Shown piece after piece: positions 10,629-22,436 of a DNA stretch of 64,000 bases. The DNA comes from Lantana camara (lineage: Eukaryota > Streptophyta > Magnoliopsida > Lamiales > Verbenaceae): assembly GCA_037501455.1 (NCBI GenBank), contig CM074860.1, forward strand, positions 36,218,501-36,282,500, given 5' to 3'. The notes under the pieces were generated by a model. That model was not told the origin of the DNA. It did no database searches and saw only the letters and a program-made list of their open reading frames with translations. Positions within the stretch are counted from its first letter, which is position 1. Every line of letters begins with the position of its first letter. The translations under genes and the position numbers were made by a program.

Positions 10629-10701
10629 TTTATCTCCAGGGTGGAGAGATCTTGATCGTTCAGGCACTTGGTACTCGTATCCTTGTATCGTCACGGTTCA
10701 G
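10629..10701 (+). other. Candidate internal exon in 3' LTR of A
   Basis: Counterpart of 3195-3267, bounded by TTTTGTACAG and GTGAGG. Confidence 0.45.
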
Positions 10702-12096
10702 GTGAGGGTGTTTTCGTTCTAGTTATGTATAAAACCCTATAACCCTTATGTGACAAGCTTTGGCCAAAAACCTAATATAGTTATATATGGTTTTCAAATG
10801 AAATGTACCAAGTATATATTGATCGAGTAAACCCTTTTCAAATGATTTATGAATTATGTTACGTTTATTATGAATCAAGGGTTTTAAGCCAAAATAGTAT
10901 ATTTATATATATCGAGTCATTTTGGGTAAATGATTTCAAACATATGACCCCCTTTTATTTATGAAACCCTACCTTATGTTTGGCGAGACATATTTATGAT
11001 TTATGATTGTACGGGCCCCGGGACTTAGCATATGTGGCTAACCGAGGAAGCAAGGGCTGACGGGGATCCCATATACTAGTCCCAACTAAACTACGGTGAT
11101 ACCGACCCTCGCTAGGAGGTTTAGCGGGGAATGGGAGCTGAGTGCCCTTGGGGGAGTCATGAAACCCCATTGGCCTATGTATGAGGTGGTCGGGTCTTGC
11201 TAACCCGTCCACCACCCGGAGGAAGAAGGTTGGAACTTGATTTATGATTATGCTTATGTTATGTTATGATTGATATGCACCGTGCGGGAAGAACGGGACA
11301 TGGATTGCCCAAACAAATATGTTTTATATGATATATGATATGCGTGTATTATGATATACTACATGATCACCTACTTAAAGTATTATTGATATTTGTCGTA
11401 CACGGTCGGAGTTTGGTTGGAGATGATGCACGCTCACTCGCCGAGCCTTTACGTTTATGTCTAAATTATGAACGTAATGAATGAATATGATTAGTCGTAA
11501 AATCCGAGTATTGCTTGTTCATTCTCTTGCCCTTTTTGGGAACTAATTTTAAATAAAACCTTGCACGGGATTTATGACTTACATGTACATGTTTTATATA
11601 TATGTATATCCCTCCTGCTCACTCAGTCTTCTAGAGACTGACCCTCTCCCTCCCCAACACTTTAGTGTGCAGGTTTGGCTTTGGAGTTTTGAGCTAGGCG
11701 GAGTTATGTCGAGTTTGAGTTGGTCAAGTTAAGTAGAAGTGTCTCTGCATTTACCTTATGTACTTAAATTGTGAATGAGGTAACCTTGTAAGAATACTGG
11801 AGTTGAATCTTGTGTAAGTGCTATTGAATTGCTTTTGTTGGCTTTGATTATGAGTTAAAAGAGGCCTGAAGAGCCCAAGTCTACTTATGGTTTGTGTTCT
11901 TGAAGTTTAGTTTTCCGATGCATCATATTTTGTTGTTTGGGTAGTATGTGCAGGGTCTAAGTTCCGCCTAGCTTAGGAAGGTAATTTTGTTTGTCTCCCG
12001 TTCGCTATGGTTGGATACGGGTACGGACTTCCCATTTCGTTACTCGTGTTGAGCCATAGTGCGGGGGATGTGGTGCCTCACGTGCGGGGTGCTACA

Positions 12097-12101
12097 TTGT
12101 G
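12097..12101. repeat. Target-site duplication TTGTG, right of element A
   Basis: Matches 350-354 exactly. Confidence 0.95.
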
Positions 12102-12677
12102 CGTTTTCGAAAACTGTCAACTTTTCCTAACTTTTGCTAAACTTCACAAAAACCCTTCATAATTGCATTCCTTTCACTTCCTTGGCTCCTTTGTGTGACT
12201 TATATGAGTTATATATTTGATTTATTGATAAGTATGCTCCTATTTAACACTTCTTGATACTTTATTTGGGAATTTAGACATATTCATGATATTTATTGAT
12301 TGAAAAGGCATGATTGACATCACATGACTTTGTCGTTCGTCTTAAATGGTTCATATGAGTCGAATCTCACATACACTTGTCCTTGTTATACAGATCATGT
12401 TCCCGGTGATGAGGAGCACGCTCCTTAAGGTGTTTCCTTGCTTCTTTTGGTTGGTAAAGTATAGGTGAGGTTTAATTTCTAGATATATAGAACCCTTACA
12501 ACCTTATGTGATGTTTTCGGCCAAAATGCAACTGTATATCTATAGTTTTCCAAAACCTCTATTGATTTTCAACTAAACTGATTGACTGTTTTGGGCGAGT
12601 ATCGTACTGCACTGTGGGCCCGAGGTTAGTGTATTAAGCCAACCGGGAAAGCTTGGGCGGACGGGTAACTCTTGCAC
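12102..12677 (+). repeat. LTR family D, copy D1 (right part)
   Basis: Continues D1 after element A and matches 33441-34016 closely. Holds a splice-like block at 12394-12464 (acceptor TTATACAG, donor GTGAGG) and the first part of the conserved GC-rich block from 12609. It is cut at 12677 by the insertion of element B; the last five bases TGCAC are the presumed target duplication, whose right-hand partner has been lost. Confidence 0.8.
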
Positions 12678-13598
12678 TTTAACGTCCCGACTTTTAAGTC
12701 GTACAAGTATGACGTATGTGTTTACCAATTTGCGCGAATTAATTTTTTATAAGTGTTTTAAATATTTAATTTTATTATAAATTGTTATTATTTTATTTTA
12801 TTTTAATCTATTTCGTTAATTAGTATATTTAAATTGATAATTAAGTATTAATGTTAATTAACTATATCTTTAATTATATTAAATAATTACAGATTTAATC
12901 GTTGACTTTGAGTTTTTATTTAAAAATAGAATTTAAATTTTATTATTTAAATTGAAATGTTATGAAATTGTTAATGCATTGTTTTTGAGTGATTTAATAG
13001 CTCTTCGTTCTTATATGAATTGAAATCGAAATTTCGTGAAAATTTAGTATGTCGTATATTTATGTGTTTTGAACATGTCTATATGCTCGTTTCATGTTTT
13101 CGATCTCGTTTGACGTGGTAACGAATTTATTTTGAGTTGTGGAATCAAATCGGGGGCTAACGGGCAATTAGCGTACCTTTGGTTCCGTTTGTGATATCTT
13201 GAGCTCGGGAACACGGATTCGAGTTCCGTCACCTCCGCTGAACTCATATCGAAGATTCGGGTTCAATGGAATAAGCCTTATATTTTTCTAAGCTCGTTTC
13301 GACCTCCGAACTTTAACCGAAACATGTGACGTTCGCCTAAATTACCACCTACCACTATTTTAATCATATCTTAAACCATGGTTAACCAAATTGAGAAAGG
13401 TTTGAACCCACATGACCCTTACCTAACCTCTAATCAACCAACTTGAGTTTCATTCCATTTCACACTCCAAAACCAAGCCAAAAGCAGCTGCAAACCGAGA
13501 CCACTTGAAGCTCCAAGAGAAACACTTTTAATTTTCACCTTTTGAGCTCATCTCTCCACCAAATCACTCCAAACTTGAAAGGCAAGTCCATGAATGCG

Positions 13599-13795
13599 TA
13601 TATATATGTATTATGTAGTTTGTAGTATGTGTGTTCATGCATGTGTGGTGTTTATACATGTGTATATATATGTATTATGTAGTTTGTAGTATTTTAATGC
13701 CTGTGTGTGCATTAGTGCATGCATGTGTGGTGTCTATACATGTGTATATATATGTATTATGTAGTTTGTAGTATTTTAATGCCTGTGTGTACGTT
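13599..13795 (+). repeat. Short tandem repeats in 5' LTR of B
   Basis: Three tandem copies beginning GTATATATATGTATTATGTA at 13599, 13662 and 13744, of about 63, 82 and 52 bp. The 3' LTR has a single copy near 31579. Confidence 0.85.
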
Positions 13796-13799
13796 GTAC

Positions 13800-13800
<1 letters not shown>

Positions 13801-13853
<53 letters not shown>
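13801..13853. repeat. (TA)n microsatellite in 5' LTR of B
   Basis: About 26 TA repeats; the 3' LTR counterpart at 31636-31652 has about 8. Confidence 0.95.
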
Positions 13854-13858
<5 letters not shown>

Positions 13859-14233
13859 TATATGTGAAGTATTAGTTAATTAATTTAAATTAAAGAACAA
13901 TTGTTACCTATTTCATGTTATTTAATTTCCGATCATGACTTGAACGTTTTTACTTGTCTATTTTCTAATTGAAAACGTGAAATAGTACGTGTTATGATTG
14001 TTATATGAAATTCTTGGATGGAATTGATATGGAATGTGAAATTATGAACTTGAATGAAATGGAACGCTTCCTTGAATGAATGATTTGCTTATTTATATGC
14101 CTTAAAGGCATTAATTGTGCACATGAACGTTTTCATGACATAATATCATCTCTTATACATTCATATCATGTTCATTTCATTGTCGAGCGTCATATATGGT
14201 CATTTTGAGTCTCACTTCACCTTTCTTGCACAG

Positions 14234-14300
14234 ATTTGGGTACGGTCGGAGACGAGGGCGACCCTTGAGGCTGTTGTGCTTCTTGTTTTGCTCTTTTGAG
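14234..14300 (+). other. Candidate internal exon in 5' LTR of B
   Basis: 67 nt block after CTTGCACAG and before GTGGGT; position equivalent to 3195-3267 in A. Counterpart in the 3' LTR at 32033-32099. Confidence 0.42.
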
Positions 14301-14468
14301 GTGGGTTTCTCTTCTAATAGCTATAACCACCCAATATATCCCTTATGTGAAAGATTTGAGCCAAATTAGTTTATATATATATATAGTCATTTTGGGTAAA
14401 TGATTTTAAACGTATGACCTTTATTTATGAACCCTACCTTATGATTTTGGCGAGACAAGATTGATATT

Positions 14469-14681
14469 GCACGGGCCCACAGACTTAGTACATGTGGCTA
14501 TCCGGGGAGGCAAGGGCCGACAGGGATCCCATGTACTAGTTCCAACCAAACTACGGTGATACCGGCCCTCGCTAGGAGATTAGCGGGGAATGGGAGCTGA
14601 GTGCCCTTGGGGGATTCTTGTACCCCCATTGGCTTATATATGGACCGGTGGCCGGGTCTTCGAAGCCCGTCCACCACCCGA
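14469..14681 (+). other. Conserved GC-rich structured block in 5' LTR of B
   Basis: Same block as 3575-3785. Hairpin at 14647-14675 has GGTGG and CGGG arms pairing with CCCG and CCACC; the GGGGG/CCCCC pair nearby is one pair longer than in A. Counterpart at 32269-32481. Confidence 0.78.
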
Positions 14682-15450
14682 AGGGAAAAGGTGTATATGT
14701 ATGATTATGAATCGTATGAATATGCACAAAAGAATATATGTATGATAATGAACGAATAATGATTATGAATACACAAGGTGTTGGTTGGAGATAATGCACG
14801 CCCACTCGCCAGGGCCATGAATACCCTAATGATTAAATATGATAGTGGTAATCCCGATGATGTCTTCTTTTGTTTTACCCACTTGGGAAAATTACTCTAA
14901 AACCTCATTCGGGATTATTGCTTGCATGTATGTGTTTAAATTCCGTGATATGTATATTTATACCCTGTTTTATACCCACCAGTCTCCTTTAGACTGACCC
15001 CGATTTGTTTCCAGTTGTTTGGTGTAGGTTAAGGAGTGCTAGGCAGGAATACAAGTCGTCTAGGTCTTGCATTAGTGTTTAGCACTCTCTTTATGTTTCA
15101 CTCGCACTCATACTCTTATTTTTGTATATGATCATGTTTATGGAGCGTATTTGATTTTGTAGGCCGTGTGGGCCGTTGATTACCTGAATAATATTGTATA
15201 TCTATTTTGGAGCTTGGTGGCTCGTTGTATATTTATATATGTTAGTTTTGCTTCCGTATTTTTGTTATCGCTCTGATTTTTATATTATCTTGTTCTTGAT
15301 TGGTTTAAGGGTTAGTCCCACCTAGTTTAGCGTGTGTGTTGTGTCCCCGTTCGCCGTGATTTAGCAAGTGTATTGACTTCCATTCCATATACGGGTCGGG
15401 TCTCGGTGCGGGGGATGTGGTACCTTGCGCTCGGGTGCTACAACCTTATG

Positions 15451-15462
15451 TGGTATCAGGGC
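15451..15462 (+). other. Primer binding site of B
   Basis: TGGTATCAGGGC, one base off the perfect Met-tRNA complement, eight bases after the LTR end. The following leader resembles the LARD leaders. Confidence 0.88.
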
Positions 15463-15656
15463 TTAGGGTTGCAAAACCCGGGCTCTCGTGTCGTCTCGAG
15501 TCAGTTAAGTCGTACAGCTTTAGGAACAACTTGTCAAGGTGTTGCATATGCATTCTTTATGTGTTTATGTGCTCTAAATTTCAAATTTTGATTGAATTAA
15601 TTGCACTCTCATGCATGGACTAAAGATAGCATGCATTTCAGTGTTTCTTTGACAGG

Positions 15657-16780
15657 ATGCCTCCACGTAGACACCGTGAGAGATCTCCAGGGCAACGCCA
15701 TCATCATGACCGATCTCGTACGCCACAACCACAAGAACCACAACCACAACCACCTCCAATGGATATGGGGAACTTTATGGAAGCTGTTTTTAACTATGTC
15801 GAGCATAGGAGGGCTCAGGCTCCACCACCACCACAATAAGCAGAGCAACCGGTTTCGCCACCCAACAACAACAATCGGGATCCTCATGGGGTGTTTCTAA
15901 GTTATAATCCCCCTAGGTTTTCTGGTTCTATTGATGAGCGGTTTCGGAGGGTTGGTTGATTCGATTGGAGAGGATTTATGGAGTCCGACAGTTCACTACG
16001 CAAGAGAGGGCCCAATTTGCCATATTCCTACTAGATGGCGATGCTTATGAATGGTGGGAAAGGACAAGAGAAAAACTTGAAGTGGATGGAGAAGAAATCA
16101 CTTGGGAGGTCTTCAAAAGGGAATTTCGAGAATGTTTCATACCGGAAGTGGTAAGGGAAAGGAAGGAACAAGAGTTCATGGATTTAAAGCAGGGCAAGCG
16201 TACGGTGACCCAATATCTTGCAGTATTTATCAGGCTTGGAAAATATGCTCCTCATGTCACCCGAGACGAGAAGAGAAATTCAAGGAAATTTATTGCGGGA
16301 TTAAGACAAGATTTAAGACATGGCCAGGCTGGTCACAACTTTGTCTCCTTCGCAGAGACGGTGCAAAGGGCGTTGGAACAAGAAGACGAATTTAAAAAGA
16401 AGGATCCGGTCTTTAGGGAACCAATGGGACGAGGTTCCAAATCAAATTCGGGAAAGAGACCGATGGTTCTAGCTACTCCCCCATCTTAGGGTCCTTTTGA
16501 GAAGCCTCGGTATGGAGGACAAGCTTCTCAGGCTGCACCGACTCGACCAAGGTCTCTACCAATGGCACTGTCATCTACCAACTCACGCCAAGATGTACCT
16601 CCATGTACTCATTGCGGGGACCGACCCATACCTACAATAACTGCCGAAGAAGGTTGGGTCTATGTCTCATATGTGGAAAGGGTTACCATATGGCGGATAC
16701 TTATCCTGACAAGAACCCCGAATTTCAAAGAGGAGTTCAGAGGCCTATGATTCAGGCACGTGCTTATGCCCTTTAGGGCG
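15657..16780 (+). pseudogene. B gag (capsid and zinc knuckle), broken
   Basis: Starts at the ATG at 15657, directly after an acceptor-like TTTGACAG. The first 60 residues are Arg/Pro/Gln/His-rich, ending in a TAA (15837-15839). The same frame continues to a TGA near 15957, and the capsid-like Retrotrans_gag segment lies at 15956-16489 with the typical LLDGDAYEWW and FIPEVVRERK motifs, closing with a TAG at 16487. A zinc-knuckle region follows (about 16600-16700) with CTHCG in one frame and CLICGKGYH in another, so at least one frameshift separates the knuckle halves. Gag would form the virus-like particle; this copy cannot be translated whole. Confidence 0.88.
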
Positions 16781-16788
16781 AGGAGCAG

Positions 16789-17177
16789 GATGCAAAGGTT
16801 GATCCGACCGTCGTGCTGGAAGGTACGATATGCATTCATACCATGAACATTCATGCAGTTTTTGATCCGGGTGCTACCCATTCCTTTATTTCTTGTGATT
16901 TTACTGCTACTATGTGCCTACTTATTATTTCTTTATCTTCTTGTTACTTGGTTAGTTCTCACTCGGGGGAAGTTTGCAGACAGATCAGATGGTTCGGGAT
17001 TGTTCAGTTTTGTTAGAAGGGAAAGATTACCCGACCGATTTTATCGTTATGCCCATGAGGAAGTATGGGGTCATATTGGGTATGGATTGGTTGTTTCGGC
17101 ATCAGGCCAAGGTTAATTGTTTCGCCAAGAAGGTTATTTTGGGTGAAGAGTTGGTGTTCGGTAGTGGATCAAAATAA
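16789..17177 (+). pseudogene. B aspartic protease, broken
   Basis: The active-site motif DPGATHSF is at about 16864-16887; the second half with the VILGMDWL motif is in another frame (about 16974-17177), so a frameshift lies near 16900-16970. Pepsin-like retroelement protease that would mature the polyprotein. DPG in place of DTG/DSG is common in this lineage and not by itself disabling. Confidence 0.85.
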
Positions 17178-17186
17178 GTATCTCTC

Positions 17187-18871
17187 TTGTCTTTTATGGA
17201 AGCTTATAAGTTAATGAGAGAAGGAGCAACGGGATTTATTGCTTATCTTCTCAATAAGCTGAAAGATCAAGTCAAGTTCGAGGATACATCCATTGTAAAA
17301 GAATTTCCCGATGTGTTTCCGAAAAATTTAGGTTCATTGCCACCGGATCGTGAGATTGAGTTTGTGATAGATTTGTATCCGGGATCCGAGCTTATTCTAA
17401 GACCCCTTATCGGATGGCACCGGCCAAATTGAAAGAGTTAAAGATCTAACTTGAAGACTTGCTTAAGATTGGGTATATTCGGCCTAGTTCTTCACCATGG
17501 GGTGCAGCGGTTCTTTTCGTCAAGAAGAAATATGGAACCTTAAGAATGTGCATAGATTACCGAGAGCTAAATCGGATGACCGTAAAGAACAAGTATCCTT
17601 TACCCCACATTGAGGATTTATTTCACATGTTACAAGGTTCGGGGGTATATTCAAAGTTGGACTTGAGACAAGGATACTATCAATTGAAAATCCGGAAAGA
17701 GGACATTTTGAAGACAGGATTTAACACCCGGTATGGGCATTATGAGTTTGTAGTAATGCCTTTTGGATTGACTAATGCTCCGGCTGCTTTCATGGATATG
17801 ATGCATCGGATTTTTTGGCCCAACTTGGATAAGTTTGTGGTGATATTCATCGATGACATCCTTGTTTATTCGAGGACTCCAGAGGACCATGCAAGGCACC
17901 TTAGAATTGTGTTGGACACCTTGAGAGAACATCGGTTGTATGCTAAGTTTAGCAAATGCGAGTTCTGGATTGATCGGGTAGCATTTATGGGCCACATTAT
18001 CTCAAGGAAAGGTTTAGAAGTAGATCCTTCTAAGATTGAGATGGTTATTCATTGGAAAAGCCCGAAAAATGCTTTAGAAGTAAGGAGTTTCTTGGGTTTG
18101 GCAGGCTACTATCGGAGATTCATACAGGATTTCTCAAAGATTACTGCCCCTTTAAGACGATTGACTAAGAAAGAGGTTAAGTTTTAGTGGGACGAGGCAT
18201 GTGAGGCTAGCTTTACACTCTTAAAGGAAAAGTTGACCACCGCCCCTGTATTACCGCTTCCCGAGGGTACAGAAGGATATACAGTTTATACGGACGCCTC
18301 AAAGGAGGGTTTGGGATGTCTGTTGATGTAGAATGGGAAAGTGATCGCCTATGCCTCAAGAAAATTGAAGGAACATGAGCAAGACTATCCCACTCACGAT
18401 CTAGAGTTAGCGGTTGTGATCTTTGCTTTGGGTAAGTGGAGACACTATCTCTACGGAGTTTCTTTTGAGATCTTTTCCGACCACAAGAGTCTCCAGTACT
18501 TATTCTCACAGAAGGAATTGAACAAGAGACAACGGTATTGGATGGAACTTTTGGCGGATTATGAGTGTACAATCCGATACCATCCCGACAAAGCCAACTT
18601 GGTCGCGGATGTGCTTAGTAGAAAGGCTAGCGTGTCCAATGTGAAAGTGGAATTTGAAGATGAGAATGAGTCGTTCAAGTTGAGGGCTAGTATTCGGAAT
18701 ATCACGGTTCAACCGGATCTCAGGCAGACATTATTTGATTCTCAGAGGACTAATCCCGAGGTTCAGAAATTAGCTGAGAAAGCTCGAGCTGATCCAGAAT
18801 GTCCGTTTGGGTTTGATGAGACGGGACTTTTAAGATTCAAGAATAGAGTTGTTGTGCCAGGAGAGTTGTAA
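17187..18871 (+). pseudogene. B reverse transcriptase and RNase H, broken
   Basis: A linker (17187-17432) is followed by a one-base shift near 17395 and a TAA at 17446-17448, where the family has Gln. The RT core runs 17459-18187 with [24 protein letters not shown] and the catalytic FIDD (Asp-Asp at 17852-17857). A TAG ends it at 18185-18187. RNase H follows: the YTDAS motif near 18290, a TAG at 18328-18330, then the DLELAVV and DHKSLQYLF segments, ending in a TAA at 18869-18871. Several breaks look like C-to-T or G-to-A changes, as expected for methylated, silenced copies. Confidence 0.92.
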
Positions 18872-20185
18872 AGGATTATTCTTGAGGAAGCCCATCGGTC
18901 AGGGTATTCAATACATCCTGGAGGAAACAAAATGTACAAGGATTTAAAACAATTTTATTGGTGGAATGGCTTGAAACGAGATGTGATCAATTTCATGAAA
19001 CATTGTATGACCTGTAAAGTGGTAAAAGCGGAACATCAAAAGCTATCGGGGCTACTTCAACCATTGCCTATCCTGGAGTTGAAATGGGAATAAATAGCTA
19101 TGGATTTTGTTTCGGGATTACCAAGAGTGAGGGGGGTCTTGATGGAATTTGAGTTATTGTACACAGGTTGACAAAATCGGCTCATTTTTTTTGCTATCAG
19201 AATGTCCGATAAGGTGAGTAAGTTAGCTAAGAAGTATAATGATGAGATTGTCAGGCTTCATGGAGTACCGGTTAGCATTATCTCGGATCGGGATCCAAGA
19301 TTTACTTCACGGTTTTTGCAAGAATTACAGAAATGCTTGGGAACAAGGCTTCAATTCAGCACAGCTTTTCATCCTCAGACGGACGGACAATCCAAAAGGT
19401 TGATTAAGTATTTGGAGGATATGTTGAGAGCTTTTGCATTGGACTTTCCAAGCTCGTGGAATGAACAGTTGCCATTAATCGAGTTTGCTTGCAATAATAG
19501 CTATCAAGCCTCGATAGAGATGGCCCCTTATGAAGCTCTCTACGGACGTAAATGTAGATCACCGTTGTTCTTTGACTTGGAGGAATGGAATTGGACCAAA
19601 CAGGAAGGCGTGAAAAGAGGGGAGAAGAAAGAAAAACCCTTTAAGGATGTGCAAGAGGCAATTGACAAGGTCCAAATAATTAGACAATGGATTAAGGCTG
19701 TACAGGATCGACAAAAGAGTTATGCAGACCTCCGAAGAAAGAATCTTGAGTTTGAAGTTGGAGACAGAGTCTTCTTAAAGGCATCTCCACGAAAAGGGTT
19801 CTCAAGGATTGGTCGAGGAGAAAAATTAAACCCTCGGTATATGGGACCGTATGAGATTTTAGAGAAGATTGGGGATACGGCCTATCATTTGGATTTGCCT
19901 CCGAGTTTGACCGGAATTCACAATGTGTTTCATGTTCCACAACTTTGGAAATATTTTCGAGATGAATCCGAGATTCTACCGGTTGAAGAAGTGGAATTAG
20001 AAACGAATCTCACCTTCGTTCAAAAGCCGATTAAGATATTGGATTGGAAATTTCAGGAACTTCGAAATCAGCGTATTCCACTAGTCAAGGTTCTTTGGAG
20101 ATGTGATAAAACCGAAGAGGCTACGTGGGAGACGGAGGAAAAGATGAGAAAGTTTCACCCCGAGTTGTTTTCGGGCGAGCAGTGA
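18872..20185 (+). pseudogene. B integrase with chromodomain, broken
   Basis: The HHCC zinc region (EEAHRSGYSIHPG, then HCMTC) lies at about 18880-19020. A TAA at about 19091 and a TGA in the segment before LTKSAHF interrupt the core. The open part, 19202-20185, has SDRDPRFTS and TDGQSKR: the family's catalytic Glu in DGQSER is Lys here (AAA at 19394-19396), which should abolish strand transfer. The C-terminal chromodomain is at about 20021-20170 (LDWKFQELRNQRIPLVKVLW, then EEATWE). In chromoviruses it directs integration to heterochromatin. The stop codon TGA (20183-20185) overlaps the start of the pre-PPT hairpin. Confidence 0.92.
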
Positions 20186-20201
20186 ATCCGAGGACGGAGT
20201 C
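20184..20201 (+). other. Pre-PPT hairpin of B
   Basis: GAATCCG-AGGA-CGGAGTC, one mismatch in a 7 bp stem, just after the pol stop codon. Same loop and position as in the LARDs. Confidence 0.75.
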
Positions 20202-20205
20202 TTTT

Positions 20206-20217
20206 AAGGGGAAGAGA
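20206..20217 (+). other. Polypurine tract of B
   Basis: AAGGGGAAGAGA directly before the TG of the 3' LTR at 20219. Confidence 0.92.
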
Positions 20218-20218
20218 T

Positions 20219-21636
20219 TGTAACGCCCCGACTTTTCAGTCGTACAGGTATGACGTATGTTTTTACCAATTTGCGCGAATTAATTGTTTATAAGTGTTTG
20301 AAATATTTAATTTTATTATAAATTGTTATTATTTTATTTTATTTTATTCTATTTCGTTAATTAGTATATTTAAATTGATAATTAAGTATTAATGTTAATT
20401 AACTATATCTTTAATTATATTAATTAATTACAGCATTAATTGTTGACTTTGAGTTTTTATTTAAAAATAGAATTTAAATTTTATTATTTAAATTGAAATG
20501 TTATGAAATTGTTAATGCATTGTTTTTGAGTGATTTAATCGCGCTTCGTTCTTATATGAATTGAAATCGAAATTCCGTGACAATTTAGTTTGTCGTAGAT
20601 TTATGTGTTGTGAACATGTCTATATGCTCGTTTCATGTTTTTGATCTCGTTTGACGTGGTAACGAATTTATTTTGAGTTGTGGAACCAAATTGGGGGGTA
20701 ACGGGCAATTAGCGTACCTTTGGTTCTGTATGTGATATATTGAGCTCCGGAACTCAGATTCAAGTTCCGTCACCTCCGATGAACTCGTATCGAAGATTCG
20801 GGTTCAATGGAACATGCCTCATATTTTTCTAAGCTCGTTTCGACCTCCGAACTTTAACCGAAACTTGTGACGTTCGCCTAAATGACCACCTACCACTATT
20901 TTAATCATATCTTGAACCATGGTTAACCAAATTGAGCAAGGTTTGAACCCAACCTAACCCCTGTTCAGCCAACTTGACTTTCATTCCATTTCACACTCCA
21001 AAACCAAGCCAAAAGCAGCTGCAAACCGAGACCACTTGAAGCTCCAAGAGAAACACTTTTCATTTTCACCTTTTGAGCTCATCTCTCCACCAAATCACTC
21101 CAAACTTGAAAGATAAGTCCATGAATGCGTTTTGGATCTTCTATTCTTTCTTATGAGTGCTTATTTGCTTATTTTGATGGAGATATGGTAGTGTATTAGA
21201 TTTATGATGGATAGTAAGGGTTTATGTCCTTTTATCGAATCTTTCATGTTTCCTTGGGATTTCCTTGAGTTTAATGCATGAAATTGGATCTTATGAACTT
21301 CATTTAATGATATATGAACTTATCTTGCTTGGTAGTTGAGAATTGATGAGATACCATTAATGATTTTGTATGAAAATGTCACCTTTTCCCTCATTGATTT
21401 TGAATTGCTGCTGCTGCGTCTTTGAGGCTTGTTTTGGAGCTGAATTCTTGGTCTTTTGCTGCTCTTTCTTACCTTAATATGTTGGCATGAGTTTGTTTGA
21501 AGTCTGGAGAGTTGCTCCCCTATTTTGCCTTCTTTTTCCTCCCCTGTTTTTGGCATGTTGCTGCTGTCTGCTCTTTTCTGCAACAATACTCTCCCCGGGC
21601 TTACGCTGGAGCTCGAAACGTTTTGTATCACCTTCC
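20219..21636 (+). repeat. 3' LTR of B, first part
   Basis: Begins TGTAACGCCCCG and matches 12678-13598 with several percent divergence, then continues from 21129 into about 500 bp that the 5' LTR lacks. Interrupted after the CTTCC at 21632-21636 by the copia element. Confidence 0.92.
21632..21636. repeat. Target-site duplication CTTCC of the copia element (left)
   Basis: Repeated at 31248-31252. Confidence 0.95.
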
Positions 21637-22221
21637 TGTTGGTATGGCGGGCCCAAGACAGAGTGACGGTACAGCGGAATATTTCAAAAAATTTCGCCAT
21701 AACCTCGTTATCAAAATATTTCCAAAATATTTTAATAAAGCAGCGGAATAAATCGGGCAGCATAACTCTAATATATACAAGCATCGATAACATAATTTTA
21801 AATCATCTAGCATATAATCACAATATGCAAATATTAATTTGGGCAGTATAACGGTATTACCGTACTGCAAATTTGGCTATCAACGGCACTTTTCCAGCAC
21901 TTCGATATCTTCTCGTGAAACCGGCAGAGCTTCCCCGCAATATCCCCGATTAAGAAATTGGAGTGTGGGCTCCAGCAGTATTTCGCTAAATACTCGAGAA
22001 AATATTTTCTTAGAAAAACCCTTTTTTCTAAAACCTGAAAATCCCTATTTTCTAATAATTAAGTGGATTATATATTAATTATATAACCACCTAATTAAGT
22101 AATTAATTAATTCTTGATAAAGAATTAATTAATCAAAATGAGAGAGATAGCCGGGAGGCTTTAAAACTGCTGAAAATGACATGCCAAGAACTTGTACTGA
22201 AGAAGAAAGGAATGCATAGCC

Positions 22222-22229
22222 TATTTATA
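22222..22229 (-). promoter_or_regulatory. TATA box of the copia LTR (left copy)
   Basis: On the minus strand TATAAATA within CCTATAAATAGG. Conserved in the other LTR at 29572-29579. Confidence 0.7.
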
Positions 22230-22436
22230 GGCTTAAATTGAAGGCATTTTAGTCCAAAATTGGAAATTTACCGTGCACTCCAAGGGCGGCCGCCAAATCC
22301 AAGGGCCCCACGCAGCAGCTCACACCGCCACGAGGCCAACGTCGCCCGGCACGCGCGGAACGGAGCCCGGACACGCCGCCCGTGTGGCGGGTGTGCGTTT
22401 GGGGCGTGCACTGATCACGGCGGCATGAGCAGCTGC

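Larger units (their letters stand above)
355..12096 (+). mobile_element. Element A: complete non-autonomous LTR retrotransposon, LARD-like
   Basis: Two direct LTRs of 4309 and 4277 bp flank a 3156 bp internal domain. The element begins TGTAACG and ends GCTACA, has a 5 bp target duplication, an initiator-Met primer binding site and a polypurine tract. No gag, protease, reverse transcriptase or integrase homology is seen; the longest internal reading frames are under 90 codons. LTRs above 4 kb around a conserved non-coding domain of about 3 kb match the LARD class described in Triticeae. The leader and pre-PPT sequences resemble those of the chromovirus at 12678, which suggests mobilisation by such a helper (inference). 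Confidence 0.93.
7820..12096 (+). repeat. 3' LTR of element A
   Basis: Twin of the 5' LTR, 4277 bp, with scattered substitutions and shorter TA tracts. Carries the same modules: inverted repeat 8577-8596, hairpin cluster about 9634-9722, splice-like block 10629-10701, GC-rich block 11009-11219 with the hairpin at 11185-11213. The block hairpin reads ACCCG here against ACCCA in the 5' LTR. Confidence 0.95.
12678..15442 (+). repeat. 5' LTR of element B
   Basis: Begins TTTAACGTCCCG, where the 3' copy has TGTAACGCCCCG, so the terminal TG is mutated. Ends GTGCTACA. Carries the degenerate inverted repeat at 13208-13227, a splice-like block 14234-14300, the GC-rich block 14469-14681 with its hairpin at 14647-14675, and the CAGTCT hairpin 14980-14996. 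Relative to the 3' LTR it lacks several hundred bases after 13598, replaced by TA-rich repeats. Confidence 0.9.

Noticed and set aside
15609..15887. 92-codon antisense frame over gag start of B
   Set aside because: Shadow of the Pro/Gln/His-rich gag N-terminus.
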